NCBI RefSeq assembly: GCF_000186865.1
Contig: NW_008705570.1
Location: forward strand, 1,176,451-1,240,450
Source: Aureococcus anophagefferens
Lineage: Eukaryota > Sar > Pelagophyceae > Pelagomonadales > Pelagomonadaceae
Length of the DNA stretch: 64,000 nucleotides
Reading direction: 5' to 3'
Made by a program: the position numbers and the translations under genes. Shown in pieces: positions 38,028 through 47,134 of the stretch. The notes under the pieces are model-generated. The model was not told where the DNA came from and did no database searches. It worked only from the letters and a program-made list of their open reading frames with translations. Position 1 is the stretch's first letter. Each line of letters starts with the position of its first letter.

Positions 38028-39995
38028 CTACTTCTTCTTCTTCTTCTTCGCGCCGCCCTTGGCGGGCTTCTTGGCGGCGGCGGCGGCCTTGGGCTTCTTG
38101 TCGCCGCCCTTGGCCTTCTTGTCGCCCTTCTTCTTGCCGCCCTTCTTGCCGCCCTTCTTCTTGCCGCCCTTCTTGCCCTTCTTGCCGCCCTTCTTCTTCT
38201 TGTCCGACACCTTGGGCGTCGGCGCCGTGAGCGCGTAGATGGTCCGCTGGGACAGCTCCTCGCGGGCCATCGTCGCGGCCTCCATCTGCTCGAGCGCCGC
38301 CGCGCGGCTCGGGAGGAGCCCCAGCGCCACGGACAGGACGGCGCCCAGGACCTGGACGACGCCGTCGTCGGAGCGCACCATGGCGCCGAGCGTCGGCGCG
38401 ACGGCGAGCCGCTTCCGCTCGCTCTCCGCGGCGTCCGTGAGCGCGCGCGTCGCCATGTTCTGGTACAGATTCAGTTCCGAGAAGGGCTGCGCGGCCGCGT
38501 GCGCGGCCGCGTCGATGAGCATGGAGATCTGCGTGTTGAGGAACTGGCAGCGCCGCTCGGCGCGGGCCGCGCGCGCCATCTGCGCCGCGCAGTGCGCCTC
38601 GCGGTCGTCGTACCACGCGTAGGACGCGGCGAACGCGGCCTCGGACGCCTCGCAGCGCCGGAGCATGAAGGCGACGTCGCGCGCGTGGCGGTCGAAGGCC
38701 ATCTTCGCTAACACCGCGGGCTCGCGCTGGTGGGCGAGGGGGCAGCGCACGGCGACCGTCGTCCGCACGGACCGCCGCCGCTCGTTTTCGAGTTTCGCTT
38801 TCCGCGTTTCTTCCGCGACGAAAAACGCGAAAGCCCGCCGCTCCTCCTCCTCCTCGGCCTGGAGCTTGAGCTCCTCGGGCGTGAGGTCCGGCGCGTCCTC
38901 GTTGGACTGCTGCTCGCCCTCCTCCTCCTCGTCGCCGAGCTTTCCCGTCCCGAAATCCTCCGAAACCAACCAGGGGTCCCACTCGTCCTCCTCCGGGTCC
39001 TCGCCCAGATCCTCGTCCAGCGACGGCAGCTCCACGGGGCAGCCCCGGAGCGTCATCGTCCCGTCGCCGGGGCCCGGCGTCGCGAGGAAGTAGCGCAAGA
39101 CTCGTACGATTTGTTGCTCCTCCGTCGCGGGCTCGATGGCGTTGAGCTCCATGGAGAAGTGGAGCTCCGCCTCCGTGCGCGCGATCTGCGACACCAACAC
39201 CTCGGCGCAGCGCTCGTGCTTGAGCTCGAGCTCGCCGAGCTGCTCCGCGGTCATCTCCAGGCTCATGTTGTAGTGGTCGATGCGGTCGCGCGCGGCCTCG
39301 AGCTCGTGCATGAGGTAGTCGCGCGCGTCGCGCTCGAACTCGTGCAGGGACGTCGTGTCGGCGAGGAAGCGGATGACGTTGCGGTAGTCCGACTCCTTGC
39401 GGATCTTGTTCTCGACGTGCTTCACCGCGAGCTCCTTGGCCTCGACGCCCCGCAGGATGCCCTCGAGGTCCGCGGCCCGCGGCGCGCCCTTGCCCCGCCG
39501 CCGGATGTGGCGCGGCACGTAGTGGGGGCGGAAGACGACGTTGCCGCCGCTGTTGAACGCCGCGCGCTTCCGCCAGAGCTGCAGCGTGAAGACGCGCGGG
39601 TCGATGCGCGCGGACCGCAGGGGCATGCCCTCGGCGCGCAGGTATTCGAAGAGGATGCCGTCCCACATCATCGCCAGGCAGTCCATGTGCGCCTTCTCCG
39701 TGGACCCGTGCCGCGCGCCCTCCAGCGCGACGCGCCGCATGACGCCCGCCTTCTTCTCCCCGTGCGTGCCGAACTCGCACTCCTCGACGAGGCCCAGGGC
39801 GCCGCAGAGCGACCCGAGCTCCGCCGGGTTGTGCATGTCGAGGAGCGTGCTCAGGCCCTCCCGCAGGTTCTGCGCCAGGCGCTTCTCCTCCTCGACGAGG
39901 GGGTCCAGCACCTGGCCCTTGGCGAACTTGTTGAGCTTGTGGAGGTCGAAGCCCATGCCGGGCGCGTCGCGGTCCGCGCCCTCGCCCCGCCCCAT
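38028..39995 (-). CDS. Coiled-coil protein with acidic middle and poly-Lys/Gly tail
   Basis: The first ATG is 39995, giving 655 residues (the ATG at 39956 is an alternative). The protein is predominantly helical, with a conserved-looking N-terminal region (FDLHKLNKFAKGQVLDPLV, PAELGSLCGALGL). An acidic centre follows (about 360-430), then more helices. The end is a ~55-residue tail made of KKGGKKGKKGG-type steps (DNA 38031-38210). No domain is recognised. The general make-up, long helices with a Lys-rich tail, is seen in flagellar and RNA-associated proteins, but I have no specific evidence for either. Confidence 0.72.
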   Translation of the reverse strand: MGRGEGADRDAPGMGFDLHKLNKFAKGQVLDPLVEEEKRLAQNLREGLSTLLDMHNPAELGSLCGALGLVEECEFGTHGEKKAGVMRRVALEGARHGSTEKAHMDCLAMMWDGILFEYLRAEGMPLRSARIDPRVFTLQLWRKRAAFNSGGNVVFRPHYVPRHIRRRGKGAPRAADLEGILRGVEAKELAVKHVENKIRKESDYRNVIRFLADTTSLHEFERDARDYLMHELEAARDRIDHYNMSLEMTAEQLGELELKHERCAEVLVSQIARTEAELHFSMELNAIEPATEEQQIVRVLRYFLATPGPGDGTMTLRGCPVELPSLDEDLGEDPEEDEWDPWLVSEDFGTGKLGDEEEEGEQQSNEDAPDLTPEELKLQAEEEEERRAFAFFVAEETRKAKLENERRRSVRTTVAVRCPLAHQREPAVLAKMAFDRHARDVAFMLRRCEASEAAFAASYAWYDDREAHCAAQMARAARAERRCQFLNTQISMLIDAAAHAAAQPFSELNLYQNMATRALTDAAESERKRLAVAPTLGAMVRSDDGVVQVLGAVLSVALGLLPSRAAALEQMEAATMAREELSQRTIYALTAPTPKVSDKKKKGGKKGKKGGKKKGGKKGGKKKGDKKAKGGDKKPKAAAAAKKPAKGGAKKKKKK

Positions 39996-40126
39996 GATGT
40001 CGTCCCGCTGCGACCTTCCGGGTGTGGGGCTAGCGGGGCTGCCGCCGCGCAATCATACCGGCTCCGCTACGAGGGTGCAACTTTACTGCTCTTTCGGCCT
40101 GACGAGGTGTAAAAAACTCGCAAAAT

Positions 40127-42046
40127 ATGGACGCCCAAAACGCGGGCGCCGCGGCGGCCGACGAGGCGCCGCAGCAGGACGGCATGATGGGCGGCATGAT
40201 GCGGTCCATGCTCATGTTCATGGCCCTGCAGTCGGGCACGCGCATGCTCTTCGGGTCGCCGCAGGAGGCGAGCGTGCGCCCCCGCGGCGCGCCGGCGGCG
40301 CCCGGCGCGGCGCCGCCGGCGGCGCCGCGCGAGGAGAGCGCGCTGGAGAAGTGGGCCAAGGCGCGGCTCCCGCCGCAGCCCAAGCCCGCGCCGAAGTTCG
40401 ACGCCTACGACTCCAACGGCCGGCGGCTGCCGCCGCAGCGGAACCTCTGGGACGAGTCGCAGACCTTCGACGTCCACGTCTACACGTCCTGCGCCGCCAA
40501 CGCGAGCCAGGGCTCGCTCGAGCCGCTCTGGAGCGAGCGCGGCCTCTCCTACGACTACGCGAAAACCAACGGCCGCGCGCGGACGTTCACTTTTACGACG
40601 GAGAACGCGACGCGCTGCGTGCGGCGCGCGTGGGAGAACGTGTCCGTCTACGCGCACGTCTTCGCGACGACGGCCGAGGACTTCGACCCGCGACAGCCCG
40701 GGCCGGCGACGCCGGCCTACAGCGCGGCGCTGACCAAATTCCACAAACCGCCGAAGAACCAGACGGGGCGGTCGCTGCTCTCGAACGAGACCGTCGACGC
40801 CGCGCCGGCGGCGAACGCGAGCGACGCGCGGCCCATCCTCTACTGGAAGCCGACCCTCGTGGTCCGCGCCGTGTCGCTGCCCGAGTCCTTCCCCCGGGGC
40901 AACATCCCGGACCAGATCTCGCGGCTGTTGACGTTCGACAAGTCCGGCGACTTTTTGCCGCCGGTCCACGTCGACGAGTTCTGGCTGTTGCACAAGTCGC
41001 TCGTGCCCGTCAACGACACGCTCGACCGCGTCACGTTGACGGCGTCGCTGGACGTCGAGGGGCTCATGAAGTGGCAGATCAAAAAGTCCATGGAGCAGCA
41101 GTGGGCGAGCCAGCGGGCGATGGGTTTGCAGTCCGACGGCGAGAGCGACGTGATCCGCGAGATGCTGAGCGACACGGAGCCCTGGCTGCTGGCGCTGACG
41201 TGCCTCGTGTCCATGCTCCACATGGTCTTCGAGGGGCTCGCCTTCAAGAACAACGTCAAGTTCTGGCGGAACAAGAAGACGCTCGAAGGGCTGTCCGCGC
41301 GGACGATTGCGCTCAACTGCGTCTTCCAATTGGTCATCCTGCTCTACCTCCTGGACAACGACACGTCCTGGATGATCCTGATCTCGTCGTCCATGGGTCT
41401 CTTTACGGAGGTCTGGAAATTGTCCAAGGCCGTGAAGGTCCGGAGGGACCCGGACACGGGCCACTGGGGCGTGCACTGCGAGGAGTCGTACGCCGTGTCG
41501 GAGACGAAGGAGTACGACGACATCGCGACGCGCCACCTGCTGCGCGTCGTGGCGCCGCTGCTGCTGGGCTACAGCGCCTACAGCCTCGTGACGGGCCGCC
41601 ACAAGGGCTGGTACTCGTGGCTCGTGGGCTCGTGCGTCGGCTTCATCTACGCCTTCGGCTTCGTCATGATGACGCCCCAGCTCTACATCAACTACCGCCT
41701 CAAGTCCGTGGAGCACCTGCCCTGGCGCGCCATGGTCTACAAGTCGCTGAACACGTTCATCGACGACCTCTTCGCGTTCATCATCAAGATGCCGACGATG
41801 CACCGGCTCTCGTGCCTCCGCGACGACGTCATCTTCGTCGCGACGCTCTACCAGCGCTACATCTACCGCGTCGACTACACGCGCATCAACGAGTTCGGCC
41901 AGGGCGGCGTGGACCCGGACGCGGACAAGGTCGAGGCGGAGAAGGCGGTCGACCGCGTGTCCGCGTACGCGTCCGTGGTCGACCAGCCCGACGACGTCGC
42001 GCCCGAGCCCGTCGCCGACGACGCCGCCGCCGCGGGTCTCGACTAG
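40127..42046 (+). CDS. CLPTM1: CLPTM1 family membrane protein
   Basis: 639 residues from ATG 40127. After a cytosolic N-terminus with an early hydrophobic segment, a large lumenal domain with several N-glycosylation sequons follows. The C-terminal half has about five transmembrane helices (ALTCLVSMLHMVFEGLAF, VFQLVILLYLL, and others). Segments highly typical of CLPTM1 are YINYRLKSVEHLPWRAM, YKSLNTFIDDLFAFIIKMP, RLSCLRDDVIF and YQRYIYRVDYTRINEFG. Members are ER/Golgi membrane proteins; related work links them to receptor trafficking and lipid scrambling. The tail is acidic. Family call is firm. Confidence 0.95.
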   Translation: MDAQNAGAAAADEAPQQDGMMGGMMRSMLMFMALQSGTRMLFGSPQEASVRPRGAPAAPGAAPPAAPREESALEKWAKARLPPQPKPAPKFDAYDSNGRRLPPQRNLWDESQTFDVHVYTSCAANASQGSLEPLWSERGLSYDYAKTNGRARTFTFTTENATRCVRRAWENVSVYAHVFATTAEDFDPRQPGPATPAYSAALTKFHKPPKNQTGRSLLSNETVDAAPAANASDARPILYWKPTLVVRAVSLPESFPRGNIPDQISRLLTFDKSGDFLPPVHVDEFWLLHKSLVPVNDTLDRVTLTASLDVEGLMKWQIKKSMEQQWASQRAMGLQSDGESDVIREMLSDTEPWLLALTCLVSMLHMVFEGLAFKNNVKFWRNKKTLEGLSARTIALNCVFQLVILLYLLDNDTSWMILISSSMGLFTEVWKLSKAVKVRRDPDTGHWGVHCEESYAVSETKEYDDIATRHLLRVVAPLLLGYSAYSLVTGRHKGWYSWLVGSCVGFIYAFGFVMMTPQLYINYRLKSVEHLPWRAMVYKSLNTFIDDLFAFIIKMPTMHRLSCLRDDVIFVATLYQRYIYRVDYTRINEFGQGGVDPDADKVEAEKAVDRVSAYASVVDQPDDVAPEPVADDAAAAGLD

Positions 42047-42131
42047 TCTCTGCTTCTAAAAACGCTCGCTCCGATGCCACCTCGATGCTTACGCGCGCCG
42101 ACGCGGCGCGGCGCGCCGAAGCGCGCGGCGC

Positions 42132-42397
42132 TCAGTTCCGCTTCTTGCCCTCCTTGATGCCCTGGTACAGCGTCCAGCCCATCCAGGAGTACATGACCAC
42201 GACGACCATGGCGGCGAAGAAGATGAGGATGTACATGCCGACGCCGACCTACACTGCTCTCTCAGGGATTGGGGGGACGGCGGCGGCGCGCGCACCTCAT
42301 CGTCCTCGTCGTCGTCGTCGTCGTCGGCGCGGATCGCGACGAACGACGTCAGCCAGACGAGCAGGCTCAAGACGGTGCTCCTGGGCGCGGCCAACAT
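42132..42397 (-). CDS. 72-residue single-pass membrane protein, two exons
   Basis: Too short to stand out as one frame. Exon 1 (42397-42296) encodes 34 residues: a hydrophobic leader (VLSLLVWLTSFVAIRA) followed by the acidic run DDDDDDEDDE. Exon 2 (42248-42132) encodes VGVGMYILIFFAAMVVVV, a transmembrane helix, and ends in IKEGKKRN. The KKRN end resembles an ER-retrieval type signal. The 47-base intron 42249-42295 has GTGCGC and GTGTAG ends and is in phase 0. It is divergent from the exportin-like gene. Small membrane proteins of this shape often serve as subunits or secretory-pathway components; no family recognised. Confidence 0.72.
42249..42295 (-). other. 47-nt GT-AG intron in the 72-residue gene
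   Basis: The intron reads GTGCGCGCGCC at the donor and GAGCAGTGTAG at the acceptor. The next exon begins GTCGGCGTC, so AG is followed by GT as in the other introns of this window. The two flanks share only a few bases, so a duplication is not clear here. Confidence 0.7.
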
Positions 42398-42626
42398 CGT
42401 CTCCTTTTGCGCTCTGCGGCCGAGCTCGACTTGGCTTTGCCACAAGGCAACTCGCTGAAAAGCTGGCACTGAAGTGGGAAGAGCTGTGGCCTTGCAGCGA
42501 GCCGAGCCGACGAGGACCGATCGTCGCGGCCTCCGAAGGCGACCTGCACGCGCGCGCGACGTCGGGCGCCTGCCTTGCAGAGGCCAGGCCGCGCCGCCAG
42601 CGCAACCACAAATAACCACAAACGCG

Positions 42627-45600
42627 ATGGCGGACCCGGCCATGCAGGGCCGCCTCGAGGAGGTGGCGGCGGTGCTCGTCGAGTTCTACGAGGGCGCGGA
42701 CCACGGTGCGAAGCCCGCGCTGAACGAGCGCCTCGGCGACATGCGGTCGCGCGCCAACGCCTGGCGCGACGCGCTCTGGTGGCTCGGCGCGACGGCGGAC
42801 CTCGGCGCGACGCCCGCGACGTACTACGTGTCGTACTTTTCCGCTTCGGTGCTCGAGGAGGCGGTCCGCGTGGGCTTCGGCAGCGAGCAGCTCGGCCGCG
42901 AGGGCCGCGTCGCCGTGCGCGCCGCGCTCTTCGCGCCCGAGGAGCCGCGGAGCGTGCTCCTGGCCGCCGCGCGGAACCAGCGGGCGACGCTTCCGGCGGC
43001 CGTGGCGACGAGATTGCGCAAGGTCGTCGTGGACGTGGGCAAGGCCGCGTGGCCCGGCGAGATGCCCAACTACCTCCAGGAGATCTGTTTGGCGTCCATG
43101 GAGCCCGACGCGGGCACGTCGACGCTGGGGCTCGAGCTGCTCGCGTTGACCGCGGAGGAATTCTGCGACACCAACGGCAAGGTGGCCATGTCGAGGAGCC
43201 GGGAGCTCAAGTCCCACCTCGGGACCCACCTGACGCAGATCGTGGGCCTCTTGTGCGAAGCGCTGCGGCGGGCCGACGGCCACGACGCCGCGCGCGACGC
43301 CGCGCTGCGTTGTTTGTCGACGTTGGTCGCCTGGGCGCCGCTCGCGAGCCACATGACGCCGGACCTCCTGGCGACCCTCTTCGGCATCGTCGAGCGCGAC
43401 GTCGCGCGGTCGCCGGAGCTGAGCGGCGGGCTCGAGGCCGCGCGGTGCTTGGATGCCGTGTTATTAAAACGGCTCGTGCCGCCGAACTTCTCGCAGTTCG
43501 TGGTCATGCTCTCGCAGCACACGCTCTCGCTCTTGCGCACCCTGGCCGCCGCGCTGGAGGCCAAGCCCGCGGGCGACGTCGACGACGACTTCGAGGCGCT
43601 CTTCGCCGCCGTGTCGGAGCTCGTCGCGACGTTCGTCGAGCAGCACTTTCCGCGCGTGGCGACGACGGACTGCGGCTTCCCCGTGGCGGAGCTGCTCGGT
43701 CTACTCGCGAAAGTCCTCTTCTCGCCGCCGGCGAACCCGCGGGAGCTGCGGCGGGGTCTACGGCCCTGGGACACGCTCATCGCGTTCCTCGCGGAGTCCG
43801 AGGACGCGTCGCTGGGAGATCCCGGCAACGCGACGGGCGCGGGCGTCGCGTCGGTGGTCCTCGCCCTCTTCCGGGACCGGCTCCTGTTCGCGACGAACGG
43901 CGACGCGTTGTCGTTGCTGGACGAGGAGGAGGCGCCGGAGACGGGCGCGCCCGCGAAGGCCGACGAGGCCGACTCCGCGGCGGAGCTCGTCGACGAGCTC
44001 TCGGGCGGCGCGCCCGACGCGAGGGCGCTCGGCGGGTGCCTCCCGTCGGCCGCGCACGACGGCGGCGAACTACGGTTGCTCCTCGCCGACGGCCTGAACC
44101 TCATGGGCGCCGCGTGCCGGGGCGTGCTGCGGCCGCACGTCGCGGGTCCGCTGTGCGAGGCCGCGGCGGCCGCGCTGGAGGCGTCGCTCGCGGGCGCCTT
44201 CCCGCCGCTCGAGGCCCTGGAGCACGGCGTCCCGCGCTCCTGCGTGCGCTGCGCCGTCGACGCGGCGACGGCCTGCGGCGTGCTCGGGGCCGCGGCGCCC
44301 TTGGCGGGCGACGACGACGCGCTGGCGTCCGCGACGCGCGCGGCGCTCAACGCGGCGAACGGCTGCCTGCGCGAGCGCGCCCACGCGCTGGGCCCGGCCT
44401 ACGCGGCCCTGGAGTGCGCGGCGCTCGACGCGCTGCGGGATCTCGTGCCCGCGGTCTGCTGGCGGAGCCGCGAAGGCCCGGGAGGCGCCGAGGCGCTCGT
44501 CGACGGCGCGCTCGACGCGGCCGCGCTGGCGCTGGACTGCGCCGTGAGCCCGCCGCCGGACCCCGTGGCCCGCGCGGGCGCCTGGCTCATTCTGGCCGTG
44601 GCCAAGTGCGCCAAGGGCGCGCCGTGGCTCCTGCGGAACGCGCGGTTGACGACGCTCGCGGCGGGCGGCTGCCAGCAGTTCACGCGCAACGCGGGGCCCC
44701 GGAGCCGCGCGCTGGTGTACCGCGGCGCCGCGGCCGTCCACCTCCTGTCCGAGGACCCGGCGGCGGGGCTGCGGGCGCTGCTCGAGCCCGTCGCGGAGCC
44801 GGTGCTGCTCGCGGCGCGCGCGCTCGACGCGCTCCGCACGGACGCGGAGCTCGTCTCGCTGGAGGCTTTGGACGCGGCGGCGCTGTCCGCGGCGCAGCGC
44901 GGCTGCCGCGTGCTCGCGGCGCTGGCCGCGGGCGCGACGCGCGACGACTACGCGCGGTCGCTCGTCTCGCGCGCGTTCTTCCCGGACGGCGGCGGCGCGT
45001 TCCACGCGGCGCTCGCCGGGTCGACGCGGCTGCTGGCCCACAGCGCCGCGCGGGCCCTGGCGACGCCCCAGCTCGGGCGCGACGCGCCGCCCCAGGCCAT
45101 CCGGGGCGCCGCGGCGCTGCGGGCGCCGCATCTCGCTTTGGCGACGTCCATCGTCGAGCTGCTCGTCGCGGCGTCGCACGCCTTCGGCCACGCCGCGGGC
45201 GGCTGCCACGCGTTGCGCGCCGTCGGCGCGCTCCTCGTCGCCTTCGACGCGACGCCGCCGGCGAAGATCCTCCTCGCGAACTCGGCCGCGTACGCGGCGC
45301 CGGCCACGTTGGGTTCGCCGCGGCCGCCGGACCGCCGCGGCTCCGCCGTCGCGCCGCCGCGGGCCGCGGCGCTCTACCTCGTGAAGGCGACCTGCAAGCT
45401 CGTGTCCACCGTGGCCGCGGCCCAGGGCGCGGAGGCCGCGCGCGCGGTGCCCGACGTCTGCGATTTAGCGCTGAACCACGTCGCGCCGCTCGCCGCGGGC
45501 GGCCACGCGCCGGAGCTGCTGCCGCCGCTGCTGGACCTGGCGGACCACCTATTATGCCACCAGTGGGCCGCCTTCGTCGCCAAGCCCGAGGCGCCGCCGG

Positions 45601-46115
45601 GGAGCCCCGCGGGCGTGGCTCTGCAGTACCGGTCCGCGCCGCCGGCGCTCCGAGACGGCGCGCCCGCGCGCCACTTCCGCACGCTCTGCGACCTGCTCGC
45701 CGTGGGCGTCGCGGGCGTGGACCTGCCGCCCCACGCCGTGAAGCGCGCCCTGCGGGCGCTGTCGAACGCGAACGCGAAGTCGCGGCTCTTCGACTTCGCG
45801 GTCTTTTCCGCGGAGTTCCGCGCGAAGCTCTGCGACCGCCTGCTCGACGCGCTCCTGGACCGGCGCCACGACCTGCTGTGCGATGATCTGGCCGCCGTGC
45901 TCCACGCGCTAGCCGCCGCGGATCTCGACGGCTTCTTCGGGAGCTTCGTGCCCGCGAAGCTGCAGGCCGCGCCGGGCCTGGACGACGCGCAGCGCCGCGC
46001 GGTGCTCGCGGGCTGGGGGCGCGCGCCCGACGCGCCGAGCTTCGTCGCCAACCTCAACGACGCCGTCAACGACGTCGCCTTCTACCGCCTCCAGAACCTG
46101 CACGCCATGGAGTGA
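42627..46115 (+). CDS. XPO6: Exportin-6-like nuclear export receptor (importin-beta superfamily)
   Basis: ATG 42627 gives 1,162 residues, typical exportin size, almost entirely HEAT-like helices. The first 200 residues follow exportin-6 closely as I recall it: AWRDALWWLGATAD, YYVSYFSASVLEEAV, LPAAVATRLRKVVVDVGKAAWP and TLGLELLALTAEEFC. Exportin-6 exports actin-profilin in animals. A plant or algal role is less clear, but an actin link would fit the actinin-like gene at 24257. The middle is acidic between helices (DLLEEEEAP-type segments). Other exportins (4, 7) fit less well. Confidence 0.78.
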   Translation: MADPAMQGRLEEVAAVLVEFYEGADHGAKPALNERLGDMRSRANAWRDALWWLGATADLGATPATYYVSYFSASVLEEAVRVGFGSEQLGREGRVAVRAALFAPEEPRSVLLAAARNQRATLPAAVATRLRKVVVDVGKAAWPGEMPNYLQEICLASMEPDAGTSTLGLELLALTAEEFCDTNGKVAMSRSRELKSHLGTHLTQIVGLLCEALRRADGHDAARDAALRCLSTLVAWAPLASHMTPDLLATLFGIVERDVARSPELSGGLEAARCLDAVLLKRLVPPNFSQFVVMLSQHTLSLLRTLAAALEAKPAGDVDDDFEALFAAVSELVATFVEQHFPRVATTDCGFPVAELLGLLAKVLFSPPANPRELRRGLRPWDTLIAFLAESEDASLGDPGNATGAGVASVVLALFRDRLLFATNGDALSLLDEEEAPETGAPAKADEADSAAELVDELSGGAPDARALGGCLPSAAHDGGELRLLLADGLNLMGAACRGVLRPHVAGPLCEAAAAALEASLAGAFPPLEALEHGVPRSCVRCAVDAATACGVLGAAAPLAGDDDALASATRAALNAANGCLRERAHALGPAYAALECAALDALRDLVPAVCWRSREGPGGAEALVDGALDAAALALDCAVSPPPDPVARAGAWLILAVAKCAKGAPWLLRNARLTTLAAGGCQQFTRNAGPRSRALVYRGAAAVHLLSEDPAAGLRALLEPVAEPVLLAARALDALRTDAELVSLEALDAAALSAAQRGCRVLAALAAGATRDDYARSLVSRAFFPDGGGAFHAALAGSTRLLAHSAARALATPQLGRDAPPQAIRGAAALRAPHLALATSIVELLVAASHAFGHAAGGCHALRAVGALLVAFDATPPAKILLANSAAYAAPATLGSPRPPDRRGSAVAPPRAAALYLVKATCKLVSTVAAAQGAEAARAVPDVCDLALNHVAPLAAGGHAPELLPPLLDLADHLLCHQWAAFVAKPEAPPGSPAGVALQYRSAPPALRDGAPARHFRTLCDLLAVGVAGVDLPPHAVKRALRALSNANAKSRLFDFAVFSAEFRAKLCDRLLDALLDRRHDLLCDDLAAVLHALAAADLDGFFGSFVPAKLQAAPGLDDAQRRAVLAGWGRAPDAPSFVANLNDAVNDVAFYRLQNLHAME

Positions 46116-46189
46116 GTGGGGAACCTTGAGCTTGTACTCGGCGGGTAAGATGCAGGGTGCTTGCCCTTTCGAAGTCTCTCCGAGTCGAG

Positions 46190-46978
46190 ATGGCCGAGCT
46201 GGAAGCGAGCGCCGGGGCAGCCGCGCCGGCGCCTGCGCCGGAGCGCATCAGCATCGACGCGGTGATCTTCGACCTCGACGGCACGCTCCTCGACTACGAG
46301 GGCCTGTCGCACGAGCTGCTGAAGGCGCCCCTCGAGGCGCGCGGCGTCGAGGGCTTCACCTGGGACCTCCAGGCGTCCATCGTCGGCTCGCGGCCCGAGC
46401 GCTGGTCGGAGCAGATCCTCGAGGCGCTGGACGTGCCGCGGGACGTGCTGACGCCCGAGGCCTACGTGGCGGACTACATGGCCGAGCTCGAGGGCCGCTA
46501 CGGCGAGATCGAACCGATCGCGGGCGCGCAAAAACTCGTCGACGCGCTCCTCGCGCGGGGCGTGCCGCTCGCGCTCGCGACGTCGACGCCGCGCGCGTCC
46601 TTCGACAAGAAGATGGCGCACCACCCGGAGCTGCTCTACGCCATGTCGGCCGTCGTGACCGGCGACGACGTCCGACACGGCAAGCCCGCGCCGGACGCGT
46701 TCGTCCGGGCCGCGGAGCGGCTCGGCGTGGACCCGGCGCGCTGCGTCGTCTTCGAGGACTCGCCGTTGGGCATCCGGGGCGCCCGGGCCGCGGGCTGCTT
46801 CACCGTGGCGCTGCCTGACGCGCGCATGCCGGCGAACGCGGCGCGCCTCGCGGGCCTCCGGCCGACCTTCGTCTGCGACCGCCTCGCGGACTTCGACCAG
46901 GACGCGCGCCTCGACTTCACGAAGCGCGGCGCCCTCGCCTTCATGGAGGAGGACTGCATCCGCTGGCAGGGCGCCTAG
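46190..46978 (+). CDS. HAD-superfamily phosphatase, pseudouridine-5'-phosphatase-like
   Basis: The first ATG is 46190, giving 262 residues. HAD motifs in order are VIFDLDGTLLD (nucleophile Asp28 and Asp30), ALATSTPRASFDKKMAHH (motif II Ser/Thr), GKPAPDAF (motif III Lys) and VVFEDSPLGIRGARAAG (motif IV). The STPRASFDKKMAHHPE segment is characteristic of the HDHD1/PUDP and glycerol-phosphatase subgroup. The cap is a small helical insertion between motifs I and II. It should dephosphorylate a small sugar- or nucleoside-phosphate in the cytosol; the exact substrate is uncertain. Confidence 0.88.
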   Translation: MAELEASAGAAAPAPAPERISIDAVIFDLDGTLLDYEGLSHELLKAPLEARGVEGFTWDLQASIVGSRPERWSEQILEALDVPRDVLTPEAYVADYMAELEGRYGEIEPIAGAQKLVDALLARGVPLALATSTPRASFDKKMAHHPELLYAMSAVVTGDDVRHGKPAPDAFVRAAERLGVDPARCVVFEDSPLGIRGARAAGCFTVALPDARMPANAARLAGLRPTFVCDRLADFDQDARLDFTKRGALAFMEEDCIRWQGA

Positions 46979-47134
46979 AAAATAGTTCAATGTGTCAGTT
47001 GAAGTAGCAAAGTTTGTCGAGCAGGAACAGAGTATGGGTGGCTGAAGCTGCCCAGTCGCGCTCTCGACGCTGCCCGCCTGCTCTCCAAGCTGCCCGCTCG
47101 CTCGCCGCGAGAACCGGCCGCTCGCCCGTGAAGC
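46979..47134. repeat. Short intergenic region with three AAGCTGCCC-type repeats
   Basis: Within 156 bases, GCTGCCC occurs three times at roughly 20-24-base spacing (about 47048, 47067 and 47090), joined by CT-rich sequence. It lies directly before the next start codon and may be promoter or 5' untranslated sequence. No gene is seen. Confidence 0.45.

Noticed and set aside
38031..38210. A simple-sequence repeat of TTC/GCC on the plus strand as a noncoding satellite
   Set aside because: It is the in-frame coding sequence of the Lys/Gly tail of the gene at 38028-39995.
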